NCBI GenBank assembly: GCA_025738555.1
Contig: JAOVFP010000019.1
Span: 2,108,001 to 2,172,000, forward strand
DNA: 64,000 nucleotides
Origin: Cyathus striatus
Taxonomy: Eukaryota; Basidiomycota; Agaricomycetes; Agaricales; Nidulariaceae
Reading direction: 5' to 3'
Positions 31,716 to 42,654 of the stretch are shown one piece after another (positions within the stretch are counted from its first letter, which is position 1; each line of letters starts with the position of its first letter). The notes below the pieces were generated by a model. The model had not been told where the DNA came from. It saw nothing but the letters and a program-made list of their open reading frames with translations, and did no database searches. The position numbers were made by a program, and so were the translations under genes.

Positions 31716-34700
31716 CTATATATTGGGGACTTATTCGGCCGACTATCCCTACTATCTAGCCTATTTAAACCCATGGCAACACGTGTTTTTTTCCTCATGT
31801 GTAGTTCCATTCGGGCTATTAGTATGAGCGCTGGGATGGCCCATGGGTCTCTGACCTGGAGTGGTGACACCCGATGCATAAAATTAGCAAATAACGTATC
31901 TGACTCAGTTAATAAAAAGAGACTGTACCTGCATTCGGCCTTTGGTTAGTATGAGCTGCAGGCTTCTGAGCTGGTGTGGGGGATGGAGCTGAAAAAACGA
32001 CGATGAACTGTGAGAATTTAGTATTGGATATAACAAATATAGTTTTCACCTGGAGCAGATTGTACATGAACTGGAAGGTATCCAGTGGGGTAAATAGATC
32101 CAATGGGTCCTGTGGTTCCGTTAAACATGACTCGATGGTAGGATAGTGCAACGAACAGCGATTGTTCGTTATAGGGTATTTATTGTACTTGGAAACGTGT
32201 GTGTGAAATCTCTGATTGTGATTTGAGGACATTTTTTGTAGAATTGATATTACAGTAACTGGCAGCTTAAAGTGGTAACTGAAATTCTAGATCCTACCAT
32301 TGATAAGCACAGGCACTGAGGGTGGACCCAGCGGTGCGGCTTCGATCTGTTCAGAGAAATGTTAACTTCGCTCATTTAATAAATTTATCTGAATTTAGTC
32401 TTCAAGTTCCTGTCACACCGAAATGCACGTCCAATGGCGCTATTAAAATAAAGGATCTACTGGAATTGACGTGTGGTCATGATTGGTGGATGGGCTGCCA
32501 CCAGTCTGCCTCTGTTATCAAGGTATATCCGCTGTTTCGAAGCAATGTGATTTGTTTGCAAGTTAGAACAACTGATCGGTGAAGGTTTTGTACTCAATAA
32601 ACTCTGATATGATCGAGTAATGTATGGTACTCCTTGACACACGAAAAACTCACATGAATGGCAATCACCTCACAATCCAAGACGTGACTATTTTAAGAGA
32701 AAATGCTGAACCACTGGCAATACTTCGCCACTGATGCCCTATACCCACACATGTGACCAGTGTTCTATATCTCCGGCTGATTAATTGGCACCATTGGTGA
32801 CAGCTGGACTATTCGTTGCACATAACTTAAACATGTAAGCGGTATCAAATTTATCCCTATTCTCTTTCGAGGCTCGAGCCACCAGCTCCCTCCGGTGATA
32901 GGAAGATCACCTAAAATTAAACAGTATTTTTCTAGCGATAAGCCGAACATCACACAATAGCTACCGTGACGGGTTGAGGGGAACATAAACAACTGGGTAC
33001 AGGGCCCTTTAACCAGACAATCTGAGAGATCAATGAATCGTCACTCCGCAGGAGTTCAATAATAACACGGAAGGAAAAGTTTGTTTCTGGTTGAAATTTC
33101 GAAATCGTAATATGTGTCTATCGTACTTTGTTGTAAGTACTACTTAGTAAGTAATCCTCCCACGGGCCTGACAAAAGGATCAGAAACATCAAATCCGAAC
33201 TGGAACTGTGATGATAACGGAGAGATGAACGGCCGAACCGTCATTTGGAAAACGAGTCTGGACTGTGTAGTATTGTGCTATTTCTCGATAATGCATCGGT
33301 ACCTTATCAGGAATGAACGTTGAACTTTGAACCAGAGCTCCCTAGTGAGTTTGTAGTCCCATGTCACTATCCGATTGAATATTTTTAGTCAGATCATATT
33401 CGATATGACACTTGAATCAAAATTACTTCTCTAATCACATCTACTTCTCGTGCAGATGTTTTTGGGGTATCATGTATCAAATCTTATGAGTACTTAAATA
33501 TAGGAATATATCTGACGTCTCAGCGTTCCTGGGTAATACATATGTAACATATAAGTATAACTCTTCACATCATTCAGTCCTACATCAAAATACAACCAAT
33601 TTCACTATCGCGCACAATCAAACCACACCTCCGCCCCATCCCTCCCCATCCCATCAGGGACCTTCGAATCTTCTTCCCTCCCCTAAAAGTTCCCTTTAAA
33701 CGCCAATGCTTCCCTCTGAACATGAACCCACTCCACCTCATATGTATTGTTTAAACCCCATCACCACCAGAGTCAACATTCGTCCAAATGGCGCTAGCGT
33801 TAAGCACATTCCCTGTAAAATGCGTTAATCTGATAGGTGTTACATACGTTCGATTCCACGGTATAATTAGAGTTTGAATTGATCGATTGCTAGCTGAGAG
33901 AATTTGTCACGTTGCTGGAGATAATAATAGAATGCTACAGCAATCAGTTTCTTCGTTGTTGGAATTTACGAGACATTACCATATGCGGGATGATATATAT
34001 CGTTCTCTGCCAATCGTTCAAACGACAACGACGGAGACATAGGAGAAGAAGGCGGTGGCGTAACAGATTTCATTTGTTTCATATTTTCTCCTCAATCTTC
34101 ACAATATAAAAAGATAGTCAAATAACTAAAATCACAACAAGGCAAGACGAACCTATCGATCCAATCAACCTTCTCCAACCCAAGAACATCCTCAGCAATT
34201 CTCCACTTCGCAGCCTCAACAACAGCCATACCCTTATCATCATTCGATAATGTACATGAAATACAGAGTGTACATATCATTCTAAGGATAACCATTGTAT
34301 CATTGCACAGCGGTCAAGAGCGGTCAAAAGCAGCTATATTTTTGGTGCCTATACAGTCCATTGTGGAAGGGGGATGGAGACAGCGGGGTCCGTTGGCGGG
34401 AGCCTACGCATTAGAATAGAGGTAAACGGAACTCTGGTAAACAGAATGCGGTCTGTCAGACCACAAACTGAAGCATGGTCGTCCGGTAACTATGTGTTCT
34501 TAAGTAATTATTTGATTCGTTACAGTGAAATAGAATAATATGTTTATATGAACTCGGATGCAAGTATTTGCGTACTAGATGAACCGATGATGTAAGCGAT
34601 ACTACGCGGCGCTCATATTAAGTAAACTGAATTCCACCCATTTTGCCGTTAAATCCAATTTCATTCAAGTGTAACGTTATTAGTTAAGCATTACTGAACT

Positions 34701-34862
34701 TTTGTTTAAGCTCTTCTTTTATCGTTCTATGCTACTGATATATATTTTGCACTGAATATGAATTATGGAAGGGTCGTTCATCAGGAAAAAAACACATAGC
34801 CACATAGTATTACATAGTCTGTATAGCACCTATAGTCGGCTAAACAAGTCCCCAATATATAG
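31716..34862. repeat. Distant inverted repeat pair, possible 3.1-kb element
   Basis: CTATATATTGGGGACTT at 31716 is matched by its reverse complement ending at 34862. Both are followed inward by GCCGACTAT and a poly-T then CCT stretch (near 31785-31797, inverted near 34780-34794). The arms are about 80 bp and diverged. No target duplication found. The interior shows several unrecognised short frames (for example 31629-31949, 32322-32582, and minus 32765-32992 with ITGGSWWLEPRKR) and nothing I can name. Confidence 0.45.
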
Positions 34863-35496
34863 ACTTGTATACTTAGACACCCACTAACCTATCATAGATC
34901 ACGATAGACCCTGATAGCCGTGATGATATCTCCATAGATGTACATGATCACGCTAACGTATCTGTAGTATATCTATCTATCAAGCTACATAGCGTACATG
35001 ATTATATCCACCACCCAATCAGTATTCCAGTAATCCATTCCGGTACTACATATGAAAAAGCTTACAGCTATCAAAAAGGAACGGAATAAAATAATATATT
35101 ATGCATATATACTAATACGAGACGAGCGCATATACACATGTACACAACTTACAGCCCTCGCTACCCTCCATTGTTCATCTATCCACACATCTGGTCAGGT
35201 CCTAACATACCCCAACCCGAAGCAAGGTGATATAAAGACCCAAGGTTATCTATGCGAATTCAGAAATTAGTATGATCAAAATGAGATAATAACATTGTCA
35301 TGCCATATCATGAGCTATCTTCGGCCCAAGTACAAACGAGTGACAGAGCATAAATCACAGAAGAGAAAAAATAAAAAATTACAAAAGGAATGAAGTTGGA
35401 TATAAGTCAAACAACATGCCGTGTGGGAAGCTTAGAAAAGCGTGGGAATTAAAATGGGATATTTCCGAAGCCTCATAAAGTCATTGAAATGATCAT
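34863..35496. other. Spacer with no recognised gene
   Basis: AT-rich, with a short frame at 35052-35270 of no known family. Confidence 0.4.
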
Positions 35497-36260
35497 TATA
35501 CTATCGCCAATCACATGTTCGGGTTGATCACTGGCTCGTGTTGTTACAGTGTGACCAGGTGTGACTATTGGTAAAATTCAAACTCCATTGATCGTGTTGA
35601 TGGCATTTGGCAGGTCCCTTAGTCGAGCTTCGCGCAGCCAAGCGGCTACTCATTACCGGTCAGGTTGTCAGAAATGAAGTACAAATTACATTTGATAGTT
35701 ATGTACTGTATGATTATATACATGGTAGTTTACGAAGAATATACATGAGTAAGGTACTTTACATGTCAAGTATTTAAAATATGCATTAATATGAACACAT
35801 AAGTTATGAGGTTTGTAGTTGCTGGAAGTATTAATCTGGATCGTTGTACGCACGGCTCTTACTCCTGGGACCAGCCATAGGAGACACTGAGGACTGAAAG
35901 TAAATCCCATAACGAACGCGACGCAGTTCTTAAAGTGTTGTCAGCGTTAACACACCAAGAACAATAAACGAGCAGCTGCTTGCTTAATGCAACTTACATG
36001 GGGCGTGTCCATCAATCAACCCGATCAAAACGATCAAAAAGTTCAAAATCCTCTATGCCGATATACGGCCAGCGTGACATCCTTCCAAAACATACATTTG
36101 AATTTTGAGCGATTCTCCATAAAAAAAAGTGATATTCGTGTATTATAGCATAGTCAGATGACAGATTTGAATTTTTGAAGCCAGATAGGCTCAATAAAAG
36201 TGAGATATTTGCCCAACACGAACCAGTGATCAACCCGAACATGTGATTGGCGATAGTATA
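35497..36260. repeat. 764-bp unit with 47-bp terminal inverted repeats
   Basis: TATACTATCGCCAATCACAT ... CGTGTTG at 35497-35543 is repeated inverted at 36214-36260 with one mismatch seen by eye. The size and arms suggest a MITE, but flanking bases show no clear duplication. No coding capacity recognised. Confidence 0.7.
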
Positions 36261-36950
36261 AGAGATATCTGTGATGGTAGGATATATCAATGCCTAAATA
36301 TAGCGGCATATCCATTCGTAGACCGGACACATTATTATAGGGAGTTATTTTACAGGGCTTTGCATTAGAAGCTGCTGTGCTGATTTCTCTGCATCAGGAA
36401 AAAAAAGACAATGGAATATAGTAGTATGTAGTCCATATAGCAGCCATAACTGCCATGGGAACGTCCCTGTTTGATAGCACTGCATAGCTCACACTTTGCT
36501 TGTGGTAGCCTGTGATAGCTTGATGTAGCATCATGTGATCACCATATAGTATGCTGTAGCAGTAAGTGAATGCAATATACACAATGAAAGCAACCAATCT
36601 ATCTGAACTACATAGTGTATATAGGCTTTATATGTAAAAAACCATTACAACAATTACTATTCCCCATATGCATCCACTTCTTTTGCTTTGATTGAACCAA
36701 TTATTACAAATATACATAGAATAAAAGTATATATAATATATTAGACTACAACAAACTAGTAATGCCTACAACAAAATGACAAAACAACACTTCCAAGCTC
36801 CCAACTTAATACATGACTTACACTATCATGCACTCAATACCTAACCTTCAATCCCAGACAGCCCTCAGATCCTTCTGCTCCCTACATACTGCATAAAGCA
36901 CAGTGTGGTCTCATCAAATCATGTGAGATATCCATCTCTGGAACATTCTA
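36261..36950. other. Spacer with no recognised gene
   Basis: Contains a CATCAGGAAAAAAAA word near 36396 similar to one near 34779. No gene seen. Confidence 0.35.
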
Positions 36951-37255
36951 CAACTATACCAGGTAGCAAATATTAGTCACACAATCAAGCACAATGGTGC
37001 AAGGTACTCACCACAAACCCCCAAGCAACCCCCAGCCCACATATCACCAACACACTCCAAGCATACAAGACATGCATCCTGAGACCACAAACCCCCAATC
37101 AACCTTCAGCTGACACAACACTGACACCCTCCAAGCATGCAAGACACATATCCCAAGACCACACAACTACACTAGGCAAAAAATGTTAGTCACACAACTG
37201 AGCACAACAATGCAATGGACACACCATAAACCCAAGTGACCCCCAGCCCACAAGC
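36951..37255. repeat. Tandem duplication, about 216-bp period
   Basis: The run CTATACCAGGTAGCAAATAT ... TTAGTCACACAA ... CCCCCAGCCCACA at about 36953 recurs at about 37169 with small changes. A shorter repeat (CTCCAAGCATACAAGACA) lies between. Confidence 0.7.
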
Positions 37256-38747
37256 ACAAGCAGATTTCACCACTGTTGGTGGGAGGTAAGAGGAAGTAAG
37301 AGTAAGGAAGAAAGGGACATGCACAAAAAAATCTTCGAGCAAACCTGGAGTGGAGATTCATTGTATCACGTGAGTAATATGTAAGCAATTGGTTGGAAAC
37401 ATCAACTAGCAAGCACATGCACAGCTGAGCACACCGCTGCACACCCACCTGGACCCCTCTTCATTTCCTCCTCCTGCTCGTTGTAGTCACATTAATCATG
37501 TTGATTTTAGTCACAAAATTCTCCATTTCATGTTACATTACTCAGTCCAGTATATATTATAAATTGGAATAGGTAATCATCAAGGGATTCAAAGATGTAA
37601 TATGTAAATTAGGCCTGTTCATATTGAAATCATCAAATAATAGTACTTCTGCATCATTACAAACATGATATATGGCATTAGAGAAAAAGAATTTAAGGAA
37701 CTTATATAGTTTACATTATACTACATATCATGCACAAAGGTATATGTAGTTGGTTGTCTAATGTATATGAATCTATACCTCCTTCACTCTTTCATCTGTA
37801 GCCTATAATGTTCTATGAAGCAGTTCAGTGCCAGTATATTGCACTATGCATCATAAACTGCTGTTGTGCAGTGCTTGCCACCTATACAGAGCTGTGTGGC
37901 TTGGCGGATGATCAACATTGGCTACCAAGCTTGGTGCTTAGTTTGGTAGCTGGATCAGTATTTTCTGATGTGAATTTGTTTGATGTATTTTCTATAAACA
38001 CATAATGATGGTGTCATGCTATTTTATCACTCAATACTGACAAGATATTGTTGAAGTTATCCAATACTACTGTGAAGAACCCCAAGAGCATGTAATCAAA
38101 GTACAGGGTACATAAGTATACTTACTTACAAAAAGTCACTTTTATCATTGAATACAATGCCTGAGATGTACAGACTATGGTATGGCTATTATATAAGTAA
38201 TGTACACCATGAGTTTGAGAGTCCACTACTTCTAGAGTCAGAGTGGAGTAAGCATATGATAAGTAGAAGGCAGTGAAGCATATAGCACTGTTGTACAATG
38301 TACAGTATTTGTAAATACTGTACATGTCAGGATTATGGAGTAAGAAAGCAAGATAGACATAGTATGTATGAAATAATTATCTGGTCGTCAATTGTGTATG
38401 TATGTCAAAGGTGGCCTACTGAAGTGAATTTGTAGTCGGATCAGGTGTGCAGGTTCACTTAATATGAGCTAGGGACTGACATGGATGGCCCTGAACTGGC
38501 TATCCACTATTTATATCCAAAAATAGCAGATGCGGATTGGTTCTGGATGGCAATCTGCAGATGCACCCAGTACCTGGGTGCACCCATCTATTTTTGGTAA
38601 CATTTCGGACTCCGACTTAATTTCACCCTGGATCTGCTCAATAACTGCTTCGATTCACTGATTAGATTGATTCCTGCCCCCCAGTTGTCAATCTGTACCA
38701 TTAACTATCATAATAAAATCATTAAACTTCGCTTTTATTCATTTTAA
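37256..38747. other. Spacer upstream of the hAT transposase
   Basis: No gene recognised. Near 38560-38590 CCCAGTACCTGGGTGCACCC forms a small inverted structure. The sequence just before the hAT ATG (AATAAAATC...TTTTATTC) is AT-rich. Confidence 0.35.
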
Positions 38748-41700
38748 ATGCCTCCCAAGCCTAAAGACCAAGGCCGAACAAGGACTTCAGCTAGAGGATC
38801 CAAGGCTCCTACTCCTGTGGGTAGTAATCAAGGCACTCCATTGCCTAGCCAGCCCCAAAGACCCACACATAGTCGAGATGCCTCTCCAGCACCATTTCCA
38901 CACCCTCATACCCCTGATCCACCAACAACTTCACCCACATATCCAGTTGTTTTGTCTCCAGTGAAGCAATATCAGTGCCAGAACAATAAACTGGTTAAGA
39001 ATATATTAGATGTAGAAGTTTGGGACAAACCAGATAGTGAAATAATTGGTGTGTTTGCAAAAAATATTTATTGATTATAGATTACTGATAAATTAATTGT
39101 ACCTCAGAGGCCACATTTTCTGGTGTCAAAACAGAGACATATAATCACTATAATATCTCTGTAGAGAGGGTTTACACCAACAGCCTTCCAGAGAAGATTC
39201 TATTTGTTTTTACTTGCAAAGTGGACCCTGATAATCATAAACCCCATCACTGAGATCACTAAAAAGATTGTGATGGCACTGGAAATTTAGTAACTGGGTT
39301 GACATGGTGCAATGAATGACTTCAGAAACCCACCCTTTTACAGAATATGGATGAAGACACAATTCCATGCTCTGAGACAGCCCTCTGTACCCTGGTTGCC
39401 TTACACTGTGCAGCTAGCAACTGTCCCTTCAATATTGTTAATGACAAATATTACCAACTGCAAGTCAAAATGTTGCATCCAGAAGCCAAGTTGCCATCAG
39501 ATAGGACTGTTCAATGAGACACACTGGCACTTATTCAAAATACTTCACTTCACATAAAGGAATATTTTTTGGTAGGCATATTTACTATTAAATTTATTTA
39601 TTTTACATCTAAGAAATGTGATAAAATATTTCATGCAGTTCTTGACAGTTGGACAGCACCAATTACTGTTTCTTATCTTGGACTTGTGATAATTTGGTAT
39701 GAGGATGGACAAATTTTCCGAGCCATTCTCGATTTCATTCAGTATGTTTATTGTAAGATTTAAATTTAACATTATTAACATATTGATTTAGCTTGGAACA
39801 AGCTTATAAAGCTGAGTATTTGGCAAAAACAGTCACTGAATGCTTAAAGCGATTTGGAATATCTCACCTTGTAAGTAAAATTAATTTTTTTTACTAATAT
39901 CATACTGATATACACAAGCTTTTATCAATCAGAATGGATAATGCTAGTAACTGCAGTAAACTAGCTGAAATACTCCCAAAGTATATTCCAACTGATATGC
40001 ATGTAAATGAAAACAACATACCCAATTTTAATTTCGTTATATCTTGATTTCGAGATACCAGTATCGGGCGTGTTGAGTGAGGAAACAGCGGGGAGGGGCT
40101 GAGTTCCCGCGCCGCCTCCCATAATTAAACAAGGGATAAATCAAAACCTATTAAAAAAAACATAACTCCGCGTTAGTACTGGTTTAAAACCCTTTAAACA
40201 AATAAAATACATAACCACTTTACCTTTCAAAATAACATTGCGTTCTTTACACGAGTACCAAGAACCTAGAACGAACAATATGACTATGACAAAATCAGAC
40301 GAAATGCAAAGTGTGGATATTGAAGAACACGGACTTACTAAAAATCCCTGAGACTCTGAATCCCTGAGACAAGCGAGACAATGAGAGGGAGAGAACATGA
40401 GAAAGGGGGAAGGGAAGCAAGAATGGAAAGAGAATGAGTACCTCAATGGTCAGAGGTTCACGCGGGAGCGGAAACTAGACCCGAGAGGCCGACATAAATG
40501 AAATTGATATGAACGGATGACACTGCCGCATCGGCTGATTACCCAATTAGGAAGGTAACCAATGGGACGCTCAAACGAGCGCGCATTGCAGAAAGGGAGC
40601 GTGCTGGGTTATGCGCACGATTGGCTGACCGCCACCTGGGCGCTGACGATGCGCTATCTTACACATAGGCTGGGGAAACACCGGAGATCAATTATAAATT
40701 TATTACTATGCAATTTGTAAGTAAGTAGATAAGAAAAGGTATATAGATGAGCGAGGAGGGAATGAAACAGTAGGAACTGCCAGGCATTCTTCCCCCCCAC
40801 AGACAGGGCGGTATACAGACAAGAATCAGAATAGTTACGAGACGTTTAGACACAGAGAACTACATACCGAGTTAACTGAATTGAAATCTGAATACTTTGA
40901 CACTGAATACCTTGACGTGTTCTAAGAATAACACAAAGTTAAACTGATCTAAAAATAACTTGTCCTATTTTTGAAATTGAAGTCATTGCGCCCCTCGAAC
41001 TTACTGAACTTACACCTCAGGATATTAAGTTTTTGAATATATTTGGAATTGTTATTCTAAGTACATAAAGAATTACTTAAAACTCGTCGCGTGACTCAAC
41101 ACAACATTCTGAGGAACAAATTCCCAAGTACATTGCATGGCTCATATTTTAAATCTCATTGCAAAAGTGAGCATACAAATTTATTATAATTATTTTAATC
41201 TAATACATGAATGTATACAGATGTACACTTCATTCTTCTTCAAGAAGAGAGCTGGAAGAAAGAATGCAGCTGTATTGAGTGATGAACTAGTTGTAGATGA
41301 TGAACAGGAGGAGGATATAGCAGTGTGAGAGGAAATGGATGTTGATGATGAGGTATTGGCTGATGATGATGGTCATGAAACTTATAATCATGCAGTGATT
41401 GGTTCTATTCATGACTGAGCTATTCAATGAATGAAGCAGAATAGAAGAGTTGTGATTCCAGCTGAGGAACTAAAAGCCGCATCTCAAATTATGCCAAAGG
41501 TAAGTATGTTCAACTTAATTATTAATTTCTGAAATTAAATACTCTATTAGGTCTCTGGACTTGCATGCTGTGTTCATGATTCTGATACTCTGCATAGAGC
41601 TTTTGATGATATGGTTCAGAAGAACGACACTCTTCAAGGTTTCAAGCATACTCTTGATCATTGTGTTGCAACTCGTTGGAACTCAGACTTTACTTGTCTG

Positions 41701-42354
41701 AGCAGGCAGTGGGAGATGGTTGAGAACTTGGTTGATATACTCAATGTATGTGCATTTCTAATAATTTAATTTATTACTCAAATTTGTTGCATATTTTTAA
41801 GGAGGCAACAGACTTATTCTCTCAGGATAAAGTTCCCTTAATCATGGAAACACTACCCATTTTCCATGATTTAAAACTTTCTCTGGAATGTGTTAGAGAT
41901 TCACTCTCAGAAGAAGATGAAGGCAAGCTCGACGATGACCATCCAAAACTTCCAGCTGTTATGAGAGTGGCAGCACATGCATCACTCCTAGTACTTGAGA
42001 AGTATATGACTCTCACTAGTGAGTCAGAAATATATTACATTGCAATTGGTGTGTATACATTATTATTTTTATTATTTTTATTATTGATGGATACTATTTA
42101 GTAATGTGTCCTGACAGAAAGCTTGAGTGGTTCAAAGTCCATGGTTATAACACTCAACAGGTACAGGACATCATGAACATTGTTATAAAGAGGTGGGAGA
42201 CATCTTATAAGTCTTCATCTTCAGAGGCAATAGTTGTTCCTCAAGTGCCACAAGTATGCTTTAATTAATTATATTATATCTAAGTAACTAATTAGTTTTA
42301 TAGAAAAAGTCAAGTCAATTTGTTCGCAAAGCTGAACACATTATATTTCATAAT
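38748..42354 (+). pseudogene. hAT-family transposase, multi-exon, riddled with TGA stops
   Basis: Exon 1 (38748-39048) encodes MPPKPKDQGRTRTSARGSK and a Pro-rich N-terminus. Exon 2 (from 39108) has a BED-finger-like HYNISVERVY and CKVDPDNHKPHH, then ALCTLVALHCAASNCPFNIV and KMLHPEAKLPSDRTVQ. Next come LDSWTAPITVSYLGLVIIWY (about 39640), CLKRFGISHL, MDNASNCSKLAEILP, AHILNLIAK, HCVATRWNSDFTCLSRQWEM (about 41665), and CPDRKLEWFKVHGYN. These are hAT transposase signatures in order. In-frame stops: TGA 39251, TAA 39260, TGA 39317, TGA 39515, TGA 41326, TGA 41416 and TGA 41428. An insertion at 40020-41101 splits the gene after MDNASN...PTDM. The C-terminal dimerisation domain is missing; a repeat begins near 42355 instead. 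Confidence 0.88.
40020..41101. mobile_element. Insertion splitting the hAT transposase gene
   Basis: hAT coding similarity stops at about 40010 and resumes after 41107. The break is bounded by CAACAT at 40014-40019 and 41102-41107 (ACAACAT if one base is added), a likely target duplication. The insert ends GTGACTCAACA; TGTTGAGTGAGG at about 40070 is a near inverse of that end, so most of the insert could be an LTR (about 1.03 kb) with 50 bp of extra sequence on its left. No coding region seen. Confidence 0.6.
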
Positions 42355-42600
42355 GTTGACAGCATTCAAGCATGTCATAGGCGCCTGGCTAGGTCTGAGA
42401 CCTGGCATTCCCGGCAGGCTGATTCAGTGTTTCCCATTTCCATGTGTCAAAGCGCATGGCATCATACTTTCATATGGAGCACCTCACCTGCAGACAGGTT
42501 CTATTGTACTTTGTTATCTTCCCATATGAACGTGTTCTTGGCACTTATATGCATGTCAAACTGTGATTTACTCTGGTCCATCCCAGACTCTTGTGACCTA
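42355..42600 (+). repeat. Inverted repeat arm A
   Basis: About 245 bp matching the reverse complement of 47700-47950 at roughly 75% by eye (GGCAGGCTGATTCAGTG, TTCCCATTTCCA, TTTACTCTGGTC). It takes over exactly where hAT similarity ends. Confidence 0.7.
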
Positions 42601-42654
42601 ATGTCTTTAAACACACTCAGAGATTTCGGCGTCCCAGTGACTGGTAAGCGACTG

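Noticed and set aside
33820..33870. CGTTCGATTCC as a possible Pol III B box
   Set aside because: No A box at a fitting distance and no arm pairing.
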